A program made the position numbers and the translations under genes. The notes beneath the pieces were generated by a model. The model ran no database searches and was not told the origin of the DNA. It saw only the letters and a list, made by a program, of their open reading frames with translations. From Alteromonas lipotrueae (GTDB taxonomy: Bacteria; Pseudomonadota; Gammaproteobacteria; Enterobacterales; Alteromonadaceae): DNA of 64,000 bases. The stretch spans positions 186,001 to 250,000 of the forward strand of contig NZ_JAESDI010000008.1 of assembly GCF_019249215.1 (NCBI RefSeq). The letters run 5' to 3'. This document shows, piece after piece, positions 45,335-57,101 of the stretch. Each line of letters opens with the position of its first letter. Position 1 is the first letter of the stretch.

Positions 45335-47200
45335 TTAGCTTTTATTCTCATCTTCTTCATCGGCATTGTTACGCAAGAAGCCGGCGGCCTCTTCTTCTTG
45401 TTCAAGGGTAATTTTGCTTTGAGGCGCGTCATTGTGGCTTCGGGTTTGCTGGTTTACCTGATGAATGGTTCCAGCGTTCGCTAAATCGGCCTCATTGGTG
45501 ATAGATGCGATGGTTTCTCGGCCGCGAAGGAATACCTTGATTTCAGTGACAATCTCGCCAAGCTCGGCATCGTTCTTATTCATTCCCATAATGAAACGTG
45601 GCGACTCTAAGTTGTTCATACCGCTTGTAGCAAAAATAGAAGTATTGATTCTACTGGTTATGATCCAAGGGGTAATACTGCTTCGCACCACAACATTTTC
45701 GGAACGTGTAGAATCATGAATGGCCATGCCTGTAGATACACGAGACTCTGTATAGGTACCTTCCGTTTTCATAAACATGAGTAACGATGAGAATGTCATT
45801 TCCCCCCAAAACATGTGGGACGCTTTGTTCATCACATTGGCAGCACCACGAACCGTTAACCAGGCGAAGATTAACCAAATGAGGTTATTACCCATGGTAA
45901 TTGCGGAATTAACTTGCTCATCGGTATTAACGCCTTGGCGAATAACTAAATCGAGCACTTCAGCTAGCTGCAACCCACCCACATAAAACAATATAGCTGC
46001 GGCAACTACGGCCACTTGTGCAACGGCAGTTAGGGTCATTTTCTTTTTCTCTGGCAAGGTAACACCGGCGGTTAATGTAGGCTGGGTTTCTATTAATAAC
46101 TCGCCCTCAAAACTGCCTTTACCTTCTGCTTGCTCTTTTAGTCTAGGATCGAAGTCGGCATAGATACGATTTGGCACTTCACGGTATCTGCGGTTAGCAA
46201 GCACAATATTTTCAATATTGATAAAAATTTCATTCGGGTGAACCGACTCCTGCATATTAGCGCGGAATTCACTGACTTCAGTTTTCGGTGTAACCTGCCC
46301 CATTCGTTTGTAAAGTAACGGCATGATTAACGCCATCACAGCAATCACGCAAACTAGTAACAAGGCTAAGTTTGCCCAAGCGCTAAACAGTGGGAACGTA
46401 TTTGCCCACGCTTGTACTTTATCGATATCGCGGCCAACCAACTCATCTAAGAATACACCCGCGCCTAACGGCACAACTATCGCTAGGCCAATAATCACCC
46501 CTAGCGATAAACTGCTCGCTTTCGCAAGTTGAGAGTTACCTTCATTGTGAATGCCTTTTGCGGTAGAGCCCCAATTCGCTATTAAGTACACAAGAAGCAA
46601 TATTGAGAGCAAAGGCATCACCAATACTTTAGCTACCTCACCCGCTAACCCGTTGCTCACTAAAAAGTAGACAATAGCGAATGCAAGCAGCGCCACAAGA
46701 AAGGTCACCGCCATGGCAATAATTTCTTGAGATAAATGGCGCAAAGGAAAAGGTAGGAAAGTAAGTTTAGGAAGTACACTATGCACTAATCTGGCTAGCC
46801 AACCACGAGGCTCTTCAAACGTGGTGTTACGACGACCCATTAACATAGCGTGTAAGCTTTCTTTCGAATACAGCAGGGATTTTTTTTCGGCTTGCGCTGC
46901 ATCCTGTTCGGAAACTGAGTGATTATACGCAAGAGAAGTAGGCACAGTACGCCCTACAAAAAACCGCATGAGCTGCAAAATACCCACAGCGCAATGTTTA
47001 ATGCCTGACACGATCAGCACAAAAGCCACGCCTAGTAGCGTGTAACCACGCACTTTGTTCTCGGCAAACAAATCGGGCACGCCCGCTACTGCATAAATGG
47101 CTAAAGCGAGTACCAAGCCCCCGCCCACTGCGCGGAATACCCCTTCTTTTTTGAAGGGGTTGGCTATGCCTAACGTCTGTGAACCAAAATCATATGCCAT
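45335..47200 (-). CDS. Large multi-pass membrane protein, unrecognised
   Basis: I do not recognise this 621-residue protein. It has hydrophobic segments at about residues 22-42, 55-75, 165-190, 195-215, 232-252, 270-295, 382-402 and 432-452. A soluble stretch between about 300 and 375 contains NIENIVLANRRYREVPNRIY. The last 150 residues are soluble and include a region TSRINTSIFATSGMNN and a very acidic tail. It could be a membrane scaffold or sensor. Low-complexity segments and no catalytic motif are visible. It is monocistronic and flanked by TTGGACAG-type repeats. Confidence 0.75.
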   Translation of the reverse strand: MAYDFGSQTLGIANPFKKEGVFRAVGGGLVLALAIYAVAGVPDLFAENKVRGYTLLGVAFVLIVSGIKHCAVGILQLMRFFVGRTVPTSLAYNHSVSEQDAAQAEKKSLLYSKESLHAMLMGRRNTTFEEPRGWLARLVHSVLPKLTFLPFPLRHLSQEIIAMAVTFLVALLAFAIVYFLVSNGLAGEVAKVLVMPLLSILLLVYLIANWGSTAKGIHNEGNSQLAKASSLSLGVIIGLAIVVPLGAGVFLDELVGRDIDKVQAWANTFPLFSAWANLALLLVCVIAVMALIMPLLYKRMGQVTPKTEVSEFRANMQESVHPNEIFINIENIVLANRRYREVPNRIYADFDPRLKEQAEGKGSFEGELLIETQPTLTAGVTLPEKKKMTLTAVAQVAVVAAAILFYVGGLQLAEVLDLVIRQGVNTDEQVNSAITMGNNLIWLIFAWLTVRGAANVMNKASHMFWGEMTFSSLLMFMKTEGTYTESRVSTGMAIHDSTRSENVVVRSSITPWIITSRINTSIFATSGMNNLESPRFIMGMNKNDAELGEIVTEIKVFLRGRETIASITNEADLANAGTIHQVNQQTRSHNDAPQSKITLEQEEEAAGFLRNNADEEDENKS

Positions 47201-47448
47201 CGAAAAAATCCCTGTTAAATAAAAGCTTATGCAGAATAAACTTTGCCTAAGGGTTAGGCAATGAAAAGTCTCAGCAAGATTGTAAAGGGTTGGCAGTTAA
47301 GCGCGAGCCTGCCACTTTAAATAGTCACCTAAAATAAGAGAAGCAAAATGAGTGTTTGTCCAACTAGTGAAGTGAGCCAATTTTTGGGGCCCAATATTTG
47401 GGGGGGGAGTTAGTCATTGTCCTTTTTCATCGAACTAGGCTTCAGAAG

Positions 47449-49437
47449 TTAATCATTATCCACTTTAAACCCATCTATTGTGCGTTGAAGAAGAAGGTTG
47501 TTTTCTTTCATGTCACCCGATAATTTAGATAAATGTTGGGCTATATTTACTTCATGGCTAGCCGCCTTTTCGACGTTCACCACATCTTGCGCTATCACTG
47601 AGGTAGTAGCTGATTGTTGTTCTGCCGAGGAAGACATGCTGTTAGCCATACCTTCCACATTAGTAGCCGCTTCTTTTACTTTTTCTGCGGTGGTCCTTCC
47701 TTCGATAGTCACTTCCATAGAATTGGTAATAGAGGCCACATTTTTATTAATATCTGCCACCACTATCACACTGGCATCTTTTAAATTAGACAGCAAACTT
47801 GAGATTTTGTCAGAGGAGGCACGACTACTTTGCGCTAGCTTTCTCACTTCATCAGCAACAACGGCAAAACCTCTGCCATGTTCACCCGCGCGGGCCGCTT
47901 CAATAGCCGCGTTTAACGCCAATAAATTCGTCTGATCAGAAAGCGAGTTGATGGTATCGAGAATTGAACCAATTTCTGTAACTTGCTGCTCCATATCGGC
48001 GGCATTTTGTTGCACACCTTTAATATCATTAGATAGTACTTCCATACTATGACGAATTTTATCATTCGCTATTAGCGACTGCTCAGCTAAACCATCTAAC
48101 TGTTTACTGGCACTTAACGTATCTAATGCGGCTTTAGCTATTTCCCTGCCAGTCGACGCAACTTGTTCAATTGCTGAAGCAATATTAGCGCTAAGTTGCT
48201 GAGTATTTCCCGCATCATCCAGCATTTCGCCACTAGAGTCTTCTAATTGATTGGAAAGCCTTGAGCTTGTGAGAATAGATTGCCCTAACCCACGCAAAAG
48301 ATCCCGCAGCGCTAAAATGGTGGCATTGACTGAACGGGAAATATCGCCTAATTCGTTCTTCGTGCTCATTGATAAATCAATAGTGAGATCACCCTCTTTT
48401 GCTATTTTATCAAGGTTCGCCACCAACTTGTCTAACTGTTGCGTAATGATGCCGTGCAACGTGCGATATATAACAAAAATAATCAGCGTGAGTAGCACAA
48501 TGGCTACGAATGTAATCACTAGGTTTGTGTTCGCGCTATTTGCTTTTGCGTTAACATCATTTAGCACGTAATCAAACCGCTCTTTTAGCAGCCCGGCAAT
48601 CCCCCCAATTTGCTCTGAGGCTAATGCGAACCAATCTGTATTGGTGGGTAGTGAAGAGAAATCAGGGTTATCAGAGGTGGCTCCATTCACAATTCGATTA
48701 ATTTCATTGCTTGTGGAACTGTTCAATAATGTTTGAAACCCAGTTAATGACTCGCCGTCTAAATTCAGCTTCAGCTTATCTTCTATGTACTTAGTTTCGT
48801 TGGTATAGGCTACCACCTGCTGCCTGACCGGATCGGAAATACTTCTGGCTGCTAGAACAGCGTTCATTTTACCTCGTCGCTGCCCCATTTTTTCTTTTGC
48901 TTGCGCAAACAGCAGCGCCTGTGACAGCGCCAGTTTAGCATCGGGGGCATTAACCAGCATGGTTAGCGCATTGGTAGTATTTAACGCGCGTTTATTAAGG
49001 CTACTGTAAAAGGAAAAAGCATTTTTCCCATTTAATTCGTCTACCTGCTGTCTAATCTCACCTTTATTTTTCAATAATGTAAAAACGGGTGAAAGAATGA
49101 CGTTAATTGTCGATGAATTCTTCCAGTCCGACGCTATTATACTGTTTATTTTTTCAACCGCCGCATCGGCTTTCTCTCTTTGGCTTAACACTTTATTGTG
49201 CGATGCATCATTCGGATTACCTAAATAACCTGCCGTAATCCCCCTTTCGACCGCGTGATGATGTGCCACCCGTTCTACGGCTGTTATTATTGTCACTAAT
49301 TTAATATCTTTTTGCGCAGAAGATAGTCGTTCTCTTGAGGAATTTATGTCTTTGTAGGCAAGAAACATTATTGATATGAACAAGCAGGCTGTACCTAAAA
49401 TGGCAAGCTGCATTACTGATAGCTTTTTCAATACCAT
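47449..49437 (-). CDS. Methyl-accepting chemotaxis protein with NIT sensor domain
   Basis: This 662-residue chemoreceptor has an N-terminal transmembrane helix (about 9-27) and a periplasmic nitrate/nitrite-sensing-type (NIT) domain (about 45-300) with [21 protein letters not shown] second transmembrane helix (about 310-330) and a HAMP linker follow. The signalling domain has the hairpin tip [19 protein letters not shown]. Ligand identity is inferred from the domain name only; NIT domains sense nitrate in some proteins. It is a single gene with no che genes nearby. Confidence 0.9.
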   Translation of the reverse strand: MVLKKLSVMQLAILGTACLFISIMFLAYKDINSSRERLSSAQKDIKLVTIITAVERVAHHHAVERGITAGYLGNPNDASHNKVLSQREKADAAVEKINSIIASDWKNSSTINVILSPVFTLLKNKGEIRQQVDELNGKNAFSFYSSLNKRALNTTNALTMLVNAPDAKLALSQALLFAQAKEKMGQRRGKMNAVLAARSISDPVRQQVVAYTNETKYIEDKLKLNLDGESLTGFQTLLNSSTSNEINRIVNGATSDNPDFSSLPTNTDWFALASEQIGGIAGLLKERFDYVLNDVNAKANSANTNLVITFVAIVLLTLIIFVIYRTLHGIITQQLDKLVANLDKIAKEGDLTIDLSMSTKNELGDISRSVNATILALRDLLRGLGQSILTSSRLSNQLEDSSGEMLDDAGNTQQLSANIASAIEQVASTGREIAKAALDTLSASKQLDGLAEQSLIANDKIRHSMEVLSNDIKGVQQNAADMEQQVTEIGSILDTINSLSDQTNLLALNAAIEAARAGEHGRGFAVVADEVRKLAQSSRASSDKISSLLSNLKDASVIVVADINKNVASITNSMEVTIEGRTTAEKVKEAATNVEGMANSMSSSAEQQSATTSVIAQDVVNVEKAASHEVNIAQHLSKLSGDMKENNLLLQRTIDGFKVDND

Positions 49438-49640
49438 AACGAAGACAGCCTCTTAATAGGTAGATAACGTGGTTACAAAATTCAATAAGCACGTTGTTAG
49501 TGACAACAAGCAATTAATATCGCTGTTGCTGATAAACGCGTACGCTATTAAAAAGTAGCCTACTATTGGCGACTTTCACCTTTATCAATTAGTGTAAGGT
49601 TGTTTCGAAATCACAAGGCATTGCGCTTTTTTCCGTACAG

Positions 49641-49701
49641 TTGGACAGACACATAAGTAAATGTAGTAATCAAAACTAAACACGCAAACGTGACTGTCCT
49701 A
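49641..49701. repeat. Inverted pair of TTGGACAG-type motifs
   Basis: TTGGACAGACAC faces GTGACTGTCCTA across 37 bases in the 354-base divergent gap between the chemoreceptor and the TPR-GGDEF gene. The arms match at ten of twelve positions. A purine-rich AGGAGG farther right is too distant from any start to serve as a ribosome-binding site for the gene assigned here. Confidence 0.55.
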
Positions 49702-49830
49702 CGTTAAATGCGAGAGCTTAACTGATTTCCAATGCACTATGTAACACGACAGGAGGTTCAATTTTAACGATTATCTTAATATTTCATAACTGTGCTATCT
49801 TTCCTATCCAAACTTATAAAAAATGCGCTC

Positions 49831-51717
49831 ATGGTCATTCGCTCTAGATTAATATGTTTACTGCTTCCATTCACTTTCTTCATATTCCTTTCTTCTTATA
49901 GTTTGGTGTTGAAGGCTGCCGAAAGTTTTAAAGGAGTTAACGCGCAATATTCTCTTGCACCAGATTTCGAAACGGCATTTACGCTTCTTATCGATGTGAA
50001 AGAAGACGTTACTAGCTGGTCGGCCAAAGAACAGGGTCAGTATTTTCAATGGCTGGGTTCGACCGCTGGCGAATTGGATAGACTTGACTTGGCTGAGAAG
50101 TATTTGAGTCAGTCGTTACAGATACTTGAAAGTGAACCTGTTTCAGTTCATGTAGTAATGGCTCTGCTAGAACGCTCATTCTTTCGCTATTTGGCAACTG
50201 GAGACCCAAATCATTACTGCCCCGACAGGTACAAAGCACTCAACATTGCCCGACATTTAGACGACGCAGAACATTTAGTATTGGCTCTTTCTCAAACCGC
50301 CTTTTGTGCCACTTCAACGAACAATTTTGCGGAAGGCTTAAGCCTACTCAACGAAGCATTGGCTCTGGAAGACCGCTATTCCATACCGCCATCAGACAAA
50401 GGCGTTATTTATAATGCGCTGGGTAATATCTATCGCTTTAACGGCTTACACGGAAAATCCTACGTATATTTATCGAAGGCTTTAACAGAATGGGAGAAAA
50501 TAGACGACTATCAAGGTGTATTCAATATGCACCATACGCTGACACTCGAAGCCATAAGGCTGGCAGATTTCCAGCAAGCACAAACTCATGTGAACAGTCA
50601 GTTTGCCCTCGCTGAAAAAAGTAACGCAGGCCCCGACTTCTTCTTTTTTGCGCAGTTTAATCAGGGGCATGTTTACTACGCCAAGGAAAAATACCAAGAC
50701 GCTTACAACCGATATCGCGATGCATTGGCGTTAAAAGAAACAACAGTAGAAACAGCGTTCGTTAATCAACTTTACTATCACCTTGCGCTAAGTGCATACC
50801 GAATAGGTGAGTTTAGCTCGGCGGCAGAATTCGCATCAAAATACACCATCGACAATGATGAACGTCCTGTCGAAGGCATTATCGCGAAATCACTCACGTC
50901 ACTTTTAAATAACAAACCAGCATCTATAGAGAAGGTGGCGAGTTTACTTTCACTAAATACCTATTATGAAGATCACGTAAATTCACTGATACAAAAACAA
51001 GTTAGTATTGTCGCTTCTGAAAACGACATCACCGTCGCCCAGATGGAAAACGATATTTTACAAAGACAGTTAGCTATTTCCGAGCTACAGCTACATAAAA
51101 AGGAAAGCCAGGAAACAAATGCCAAGCTGAAGCTTTTCTTAGCAATTTCACTATCGTTTTTGCTGATTTTAGTGGTTATTTCCCTCGTAAAAGGCATTTC
51201 ACGTTATAAGAAGATTGCAGACTATGACCATCTTACAGGTGTACACAACCGCCGAAGTGGGTTAAGAATTGGCGAGCGTATGATTACTCAAGCAAAGCGT
51301 TCAAGAGAAACCTTTACGGTAATCGCTTTAGATATTGATCATTTCAAAGTGGTAAACGACACCTACGGGCACGACGCTGGCGATGTGCTTCTTAATGCTG
51401 TGGTCAACACCTGTAAACACACCTTAAGAAAACATGACGTAATGGTTCGTATGGGCGGTGAAGAGTTTTTATTAATGTTGCCAAGCACTGAGCTGACAGA
51501 CGCAACAGAAATAGCCCAGAGGGTATTGGTTAATATTGAGCGCATGGTGGTTAATTATGGACAAAAGCAGCTACAAGCAACGGTTAGCCTAGGTATAGCG
51601 TGCACTAATAACTCATCACAAGGCTTCAAAACCTTGCTGAAAAAAGCTGATGAGGCGCTTTACAGAGCCAAAAATGCGGGTAGGAATCAATACAAAGTGG
51701 ATGAAAGTTACCAGTAA
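49831..51717 (+). CDS. Exported TPR-sensor diguanylate cyclase (GGEEF)
   Basis: A signal peptide (MVIRSRLICLLLPFTFFIFL) is followed by a periplasmic region of tetratricopeptide-like helices (about 75-380). A coiled coil (about 385-435) comes next, then a transmembrane helix (about 440-460) and a GGDEF domain (about 470-620). The active site reads MGGEEFLL, and RKHD five residues upstream forms the inhibitory RxxD site, so product feedback is likely. A GTG 13 codons upstream is in frame, but the signal peptide is better formed from this ATG. The total is 628 residues. Confidence 0.88.
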   Translation: MVIRSRLICLLLPFTFFIFLSSYSLVLKAAESFKGVNAQYSLAPDFETAFTLLIDVKEDVTSWSAKEQGQYFQWLGSTAGELDRLDLAEKYLSQSLQILESEPVSVHVVMALLERSFFRYLATGDPNHYCPDRYKALNIARHLDDAEHLVLALSQTAFCATSTNNFAEGLSLLNEALALEDRYSIPPSDKGVIYNALGNIYRFNGLHGKSYVYLSKALTEWEKIDDYQGVFNMHHTLTLEAIRLADFQQAQTHVNSQFALAEKSNAGPDFFFFAQFNQGHVYYAKEKYQDAYNRYRDALALKETTVETAFVNQLYYHLALSAYRIGEFSSAAEFASKYTIDNDERPVEGIIAKSLTSLLNNKPASIEKVASLLSLNTYYEDHVNSLIQKQVSIVASENDITVAQMENDILQRQLAISELQLHKKESQETNAKLKLFLAISLSFLLILVVISLVKGISRYKKIADYDHLTGVHNRRSGLRIGERMITQAKRSRETFTVIALDIDHFKVVNDTYGHDAGDVLLNAVVNTCKHTLRKHDVMVRMGGEEFLLMLPSTELTDATEIAQRVLVNIERMVVNYGQKQLQATVSLGIACTNNSSQGFKTLLKKADEALYRAKNAGRNQYKVDESYQ

Positions 51718-51740
51718 GTCAGTATATTTCATTGCTTACA

Positions 51741-51770
51741 AAAAAACGCCGAGCAGGGCTCGGCGGTTTT
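51741..51770. terminator. Terminator between the GGEEF gene and greA
   Basis: The arms CGCCGAGC and GCTCGGCG enclose AGG. The T run is longest on the minus strand, which makes it mainly the greA terminator, with TTTT also on the plus side. Confidence 0.9.
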
Positions 51771-51795
51771 ATCTTCAATAACACTTTCGTCTCTT

Positions 51796-52272
51796 TTAGA
51801 TATATTGAACTTCAATAATCTCTACTTCAACACTGCCAGCTGGCGTTTGAATAGTCACCATATCATCAAGCTCTTTACCGATAAGGCCGCGAGCAATAGG
51901 TGAATTTACCGAAATACGGTTTTTCTTAATATCCGCTTCGTCGTCGCCCACTATCCGATATGTGGTTTCTTCGTCGGTATCGACATTCAAAATGGTAACG
52001 GTAGTGCCGAAAATAACCTTACCTTTGTTTTCCATTTTAGTGACATCGATAATTTGTGCGTTCGACAATTTACCTTCAATATCTTGAATACGGCCTTCGC
52101 AGAAACTTTGTTGTTCACGGGCGGCGTGATATTCAGCATTTTCTTTTAAGTCGCCGTGCTCGCGAGCTTCAGCAATAGACTGAATAATACGCGGGCGAGT
52201 TTTTGTTTTAAGTTCGTTTAGTTCGTCGCGCAGAAGCTGTGCGCCGTGCGCGGTCATTGGATACTGACTCAT
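51796..52272 (-). CDS. greA: Transcription elongation factor GreA
   Basis: GreA stimulates cleavage of backtracked RNA by RNA polymerase. The 158-residue protein has the coiled-coil hairpin (about 1-75, with [28 protein letters not shown]) whose acidic tip acts in the polymerase secondary channel, and a C-terminal FKBP-like domain. It follows carB on the same strand, as in pseudomonads, with a terminator between them. Confidence 0.97.
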   Translation of the reverse strand: MSQYPMTAHGAQLLRDELNELKTKTRPRIIQSIAEAREHGDLKENAEYHAAREQQSFCEGRIQDIEGKLSNAQIIDVTKMENKGKVIFGTTVTILNVDTDEETTYRIVGDDEADIKKNRISVNSPIARGLIGKELDDMVTIQTPAGSVEVEIIEVQYI

Positions 52273-52310
52273 GAATACAGTCTCGACTGGATAGTTGATT
52301 TTAAACAGAA

Positions 52311-52337
52311 AAAAGTGCGCCTTTTCGGCGCACTTTT
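52311..52337. terminator. Hairpin terminator between carB and greA
   Basis: The perfect 11-bp arms AAAAGTGCGCC and GGCGCACTTTT enclose a 5-nt loop. It lies between carB and greA on the minus strand, so greA probably has its own promoter or depends on read-through. Confidence 0.88.
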
Positions 52338-52399
52338 GATTGGTTCACATAAGTGTCATATACACAGGATACCGCGTATCCCATGTAATGTCATCAGTG

Positions 52400-55300
52400 T
52401 TAGAGTCTTGCGTGAAGCTCTTGTACAGAAGCCACCTTGTCACGATCGTCTGCTGACTTCGCACGAATAGTGGCAAAAGCAGCATTCATTGTGGTGGTGT
52501 AAGTCACCTTATTCAGCAACGCTTCTCGGCGAATATAAACCGAGTCGGTAATCGCTTGGCGACCTTCCGTTGTATTGATGATATAGGCGTACTCACCGTT
52601 TTTGATAGAGTCCACAATGTTAGGGCGGCCTTCAGACAGCTTATTCACAACAGAGCAGGCAATGCCGGCATCATAAAGTGTGGTCGCTGTGCCTCGCGTC
52701 GCTTCAATGCTAAATCCAGCGCTGTTCAATGCTTTGGCTAATTCGATAATTTTATTCTTATCGTTATTACGCACAGAGATTAACGCTTTACCTGATCTAG
52801 GTAATGGCGCCCCTGCACCTAAGTTAGCTTTAGCATACGCTTCTTCAAACGTGTCACCTACACCCATTACTTCGCCAGTAGAGCGCATTTCTGGGCCTAA
52901 TAGTGGATCAACACCTTGGAATTTAGCAAACGGTAATACCACTTCTTTCACAGAGTAAAACGGAGGAATAATCTCTGTCGTAACACCCTGCTCTGCCAAG
53001 CTAACACCCGCCATCGCACGCGCGGCAACTTTAGCAAGTGGAACACCTGTGGCTTTCGATACAAATGGTACTGTACGTGCTGCACGCGGGTTAACCTCAA
53101 TTAAATACACTTCGCCATCTTTTACCGCAAATTGTGTATTCATTAGGCCAACAACACCAAGTTCAAGCGCCATGGCTTTCACTTGTTCGCGCATAACATC
53201 TTGAATCTCTTTACTTAAAGAGTGAGGTGGCAATGAACAGGCTGAGTCACCAGAGTGAACACCGGCTTGCTCAATATGCTCCATGATTCCGCCAATAACG
53301 ACTTCTTTACCGTCGCAGATTGCATCGATATCGACTTCGATGGCGTCATCTAAGAAGCGGTCTAGCAGTACAGGAGAATCATTAGAAACCTTCACCGCTT
53401 CCGTTAGGTAGCGTTTTAAGTCTTTAAGGTCGTAAACAATTTCCATTGCGCGGCCACCTAGTACGTACGAAGGACGTACTACAAGCGGAAAGCCAATACC
53501 ATCAGCCATGGCAAGGGCTTGCTCAATGTTAGTCACGGTCGCATTCGCTGGCTGTTTAAGGCCTAGCTTATTCACCATTTGCTGGAAGCGTTCACGATCT
53601 TCTGCTCTATCGATAGCTTCAGGCGACGTACCAATAATGGGGACACCCGCAGCTTCAAGGGCACGTGCTAATTTAAGCGGCGTTTGGCCACCGTATTGCA
53701 CTATGACGCCTTTTGGCTTTTCTTTAGCCACGATCTCAAGTACGTCTTCTAGCGTTACCGGTTCGAAGTACAAGCGGTCAGATGTGTCATAGTCGGTAGA
53801 AACCGTTTCAGGGTTACAGTTAACCATAATGGTTTCGTAACCGTCTTCACGCATTGAAAGCGCCGCGTGAACACAACAATAATCAAACTCGATACCCTGA
53901 CCAATACGGTTTGGACCACCGCCTAACACCATAATCTTATCGTTGTCAGTGGGGTCAGCTTCACACTCTTCATCGTAGGTTGAATACATGTAAGCCGTGC
54001 TGGTAGAAAACTCTGCCGCACAGGTATCAACACGCTTATAAACTGGCGTTACACCAAAGCCACGACGGGTTTCACGAATGTCACCTTCCGCTACTTTCGT
54101 TAGCTCGGCTAAGCGAGAATCAGAGAAACCTTTGCGCTTAAGCTTACGCATAAGGTCTTCATCAATGCCGTGCAATCCGCACTCAGCAACCTGAGCTTCA
54201 AGCTGAATAAGCTCTTCAAGTTGAACTAGGTACCAACGGTCTACATTGGTGAGCGTAAATACTTCATCAACGGTCATGCCCATGCGGAACGCATCGCCAA
54301 TGTACCAAATACGCTCAGCACCAGGCTCACGTAGTTCGTAAATCACTTTGTTGCGCGCTTCTGGGTCTTCTAAATCGACCATTGAGTTCAAGCCATTCGC
54401 GCCAACTTCAAGGCCACGAAGTGCTTTTTGTAATGACTCTTGTTGGTTACGACCAATCGCCATCACTTCGCCCACTGATTTCATTTGCGTGGTTAAGCGA
54501 TCGTTCGCACCAGCAAATTTTTCAAAGTTAAAGCGAGGAATTTTTGTGACTACGTAATCGATTGAAGGCTCAAACGATGCTGGTGTTAAGCCTCCAGTAA
54601 TATCGTTAGCAAGCTCATCAAGGGTGTAACCAATGGCTAACTTGGCGGCCACTTTAGCAATTGGGAAACCTGTGGCTTTTGATGCTAATGCAGATGAACG
54701 CGATACGCGCGGGTTCATCTCGATAATCACCATACGGCCTGTATTAGGATCTACACCGAACTGTACGTTCGAGCCGCCGGTTTCAACACCGATTTCACGT
54801 AATACTGCCATGGCGGCATTACGCATTAGCTGGAATTCTTTGTCAGTAAGGGTTTGCGCTGGCGCTACTGTGATTGAATCACCAGTATGTACACCCATGG
54901 CGTCGAAGTTTTCAATCGTACACACGATGATGCAGTTATCTGCACGGTCGCGCACTACTTCCATCTCGTATTCCTTCCAACCGATTAACGACTCATCAAT
55001 GAGTAGTTCTTTGGTAGGCGAAAGGTCGAGACCACGGCCACAAATTTCGTTAAATTCGTCAATATTGTATGCAATACCGCCGCCGCTTCCACCCATGGTG
55101 AATGACGGACGAATGATACAAGGAAAGCCAATGCGCGTTAATACATCGTGGGCTTGATCCATGCTTTGTGCAATTTCAGCACGTGGGCATTCAAGACCAA
55201 TGTTCTTCATTGCCTTGTCGAAGCGCTCACGGTTTTCGGCTTTATCGATAGCATCAGCCGTTGCACCGATAAGTTCAACATTGAACTCTTTCAATACACC

Positions 55301-55615
55301 GTGATGATCTAAGTCAAGCGCGCAGTTAAGTGCGGTTTGTCCGCCCATTGTTGGGAGAATAGCGTCCGGACGCTCTTTTTCGATAATTTTGCGTACCACT
55401 TCCCAATGAATTGGCTCGATGTATGTTGCATCGGCCATTTCAGGATCGGTCATGATAGTAGCGGGGTTCGAGTTAACCAGAATAACGCGATAACCTTCTT
55501 CGCGTAGCGCTTTACATGCTTGAGCGCCTGAATAGTCAAACTCGCAGGCCTGGCCAATAACAATAGGGCCAGCACCTATGATGAGAATACTTTTTATGTC
55601 GGTACGTTTTGGCAT
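52400..55615 (-). CDS. carB: Carbamoyl-phosphate synthase large subunit
   Basis: CarB makes carbamoyl phosphate from bicarbonate, ammonia (from CarA) and two ATP, for arginine and pyrimidines. The 1071-residue length is standard. Two ATP-grasp halves (about 1-550 and 551-930) each begin with [11 protein letters not shown] or [15 protein letters not shown] sequences. A methylglyoxal-synthase-like allosteric domain (about 935-1070) follows. carA ends 13 bases upstream. Confidence 0.98.
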   Translation of the reverse strand: MPKRTDIKSILIIGAGPIVIGQACEFDYSGAQACKALREEGYRVILVNSNPATIMTDPEMADATYIEPIHWEVVRKIIEKERPDAILPTMGGQTALNCALDLDHHGVLKEFNVELIGATADAIDKAENRERFDKAMKNIGLECPRAEIAQSMDQAHDVLTRIGFPCIIRPSFTMGGSGGGIAYNIDEFNEICGRGLDLSPTKELLIDESLIGWKEYEMEVVRDRADNCIIVCTIENFDAMGVHTGDSITVAPAQTLTDKEFQLMRNAAMAVLREIGVETGGSNVQFGVDPNTGRMVIIEMNPRVSRSSALASKATGFPIAKVAAKLAIGYTLDELANDITGGLTPASFEPSIDYVVTKIPRFNFEKFAGANDRLTTQMKSVGEVMAIGRNQQESLQKALRGLEVGANGLNSMVDLEDPEARNKVIYELREPGAERIWYIGDAFRMGMTVDEVFTLTNVDRWYLVQLEELIQLEAQVAECGLHGIDEDLMRKLKRKGFSDSRLAELTKVAEGDIRETRRGFGVTPVYKRVDTCAAEFSTSTAYMYSTYDEECEADPTDNDKIMVLGGGPNRIGQGIEFDYCCVHAALSMREDGYETIMVNCNPETVSTDYDTSDRLYFEPVTLEDVLEIVAKEKPKGVIVQYGGQTPLKLARALEAAGVPIIGTSPEAIDRAEDRERFQQMVNKLGLKQPANATVTNIEQALAMADGIGFPLVVRPSYVLGGRAMEIVYDLKDLKRYLTEAVKVSNDSPVLLDRFLDDAIEVDIDAICDGKEVVIGGIMEHIEQAGVHSGDSACSLPPHSLSKEIQDVMREQVKAMALELGVVGLMNTQFAVKDGEVYLIEVNPRAARTVPFVSKATGVPLAKVAARAMAGVSLAEQGVTTEIIPPFYSVKEVVLPFAKFQGVDPLLGPEMRSTGEVMGVGDTFEEAYAKANLGAGAPLPRSGKALISVRNNDKNKIIELAKALNSAGFSIEATRGTATTLYDAGIACSVVNKLSEGRPNIVDSIKNGEYAYIINTTEGRQAITDSVYIRREALLNKVTYTTTMNAAFATIRAKSADDRDKVASVQELHARL

Positions 55616-55628
55616 AGCGGGCTCGTTC

Positions 55629-56759
55629 CTACTGCTTGTGTTGTTCGATTAATTCAATGAAGTGGTCGAATAGCGGCGCAGCTTCGTGCGGTCCTGGGCT
55701 TGCTTCTGGGTGCCCTTGGAAACTAAACGCTGGCTTATCGGTACGATGAATACCTTGTAACGACTTATCGAACAACGAAACATGCGTTACTTCTAAATTA
55801 GAAGGTAGGCTTGATTCATCTACAGCGAAGCCATGGTTTTGACTGGTGATCATAACCACATTGCGTTTTAAGTCTTTCACTGGATGGTTAGCACCATGGT
55901 GACCAAACTTCATTTTCACCGTAGTAGCACCACTGGCTAGCGCAAGTAGTTGATGACCTAAACAGATACCAAACACTGGCAAACCTGTTTCAACGATAGT
56001 TTTAATCGCTGTAATGGCATAATCGCACGGCTCAGGATCACCAGGGCCGTTAGATAAGAATACACCATCAGGCTGCATAGCCAACACTTCTTCAGCAGGT
56101 GTTTGCGCTGGTACCAAGGTAACGCGACAACCACGGTCTGCAAGCAAACGTAAAATGTTGCTCTTAACCCCGTAATCGTAAGCGACTACATGATATTTAC
56201 TATCGGCTGGAGTGATATACCCTTCGCCCAATTTCCAGCTGCCTTCAGTCCAGTTTTTTGGCTCAGTAATGCTTACTACTTTTGCCAAATCCATGCCTTT
56301 CAAGCCAGGATAATCTTTTGCTTGTGCTAACGCGCTCGCTTCATCTAACTCATCAGTACAAACGATGCAGCCGTTTTGCGCGCCTTTATCACGTAAAATA
56401 CGTGTTAAACGACGGGTGTCGATATCGGCTATACCTACAACGCCTTTGGCTTTGAGGTATTCAGATAACGTTTGTTGTTGACGGAAATTACTAGCAACCA
56501 ATGGTAAGTCACGAATGATAAGACCTTTAGACCAGATTTTATCTGCTTCAACGTCTTCTTCGTTAATACCGGTATTGCCAATATGTGGATAAGTAAGGGT
56601 AATGATTTGTTCAGCGTAGGATGGGTCAGTGATGATTTCTTGATAGCCTGTCATTGAAGTATTAAAAACCACTTCACCAACGGCAGTACCTTGCGCACCT
56701 ATCGCCGTTCCTTTAAAGACAGAACCATCCTCTAACACCAAAAGGGCAGAATTAGCCAA
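55629..56759 (-). CDS. carA: Carbamoyl-phosphate synthase small subunit (glutaminase)
   Basis: CarA hydrolyses glutamine to ammonia for CarB. The 376-residue protein has an N-terminal CPSase domain and a class I amidotransferase domain with the nucleophilic cysteine in [12 protein letters not shown] and the His/Glu dyad in [12 protein letters not shown]. It is first in carA-carB, separate from dapB by a 342-base regulatory gap. Confidence 0.97.
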   Translation of the reverse strand: MANSALLVLEDGSVFKGTAIGAQGTAVGEVVFNTSMTGYQEIITDPSYAEQIITLTYPHIGNTGINEEDVEADKIWSKGLIIRDLPLVASNFRQQQTLSEYLKAKGVVGIADIDTRRLTRILRDKGAQNGCIVCTDELDEASALAQAKDYPGLKGMDLAKVVSITEPKNWTEGSWKLGEGYITPADSKYHVVAYDYGVKSNILRLLADRGCRVTLVPAQTPAEEVLAMQPDGVFLSNGPGDPEPCDYAITAIKTIVETGLPVFGICLGHQLLALASGATTVKMKFGHHGANHPVKDLKRNVVMITSQNHGFAVDESSLPSNLEVTHVSLFDKSLQGIHRTDKPAFSFQGHPEASPGPHEAAPLFDHFIELIEQHKQ

Positions 56760-56788
56760 GTCAACCTCCAGATTAAGGATAACTATGT

Positions 56789-56813
56789 GTTTGAACAGAA
56801 TTTCTGTCCAAAC
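56789..56813. promoter_or_regulatory. Imperfect 25-base palindrome upstream of carA
   Basis: The 12-base arms GTTTGAACAGAA and TTCTGTCCAAAC pair around one central base with a single mismatch that becomes G-U on the minus strand. It lies 30 bases before carA. It could be an operator or an RNA hairpin in the leader, and it contains the TTGGACAG motif core seen elsewhere. The rest of the 342-base carA-dapB gap is AT-rich. I see no clear ArgR box. Confidence 0.6.
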
Positions 56814-57101
56814 CCCACAAAAAATGAGAGTACTGATTTAACAGCGCTCATTTTACGATCTTTGCAGCTAATAAAACCGTGCTCTACAGCCAGTTTTATA
56901 GCTTTAGAATACGAAATTCGGGCAAATTCCGGCGAGTATACATGACTGACTAAAAATGTCTAATTTAAATATCAAAAATCATTAAAATCACCACTTAAAC
57001 TCATTTACCTTGTATAACCGCCAAAACCACCACTTATTAGCCTGAAATAATTTCACTTAAGCTGCTGTTAAAATTAAAAACACCGCTATAGCATGTGGCT
57101 T

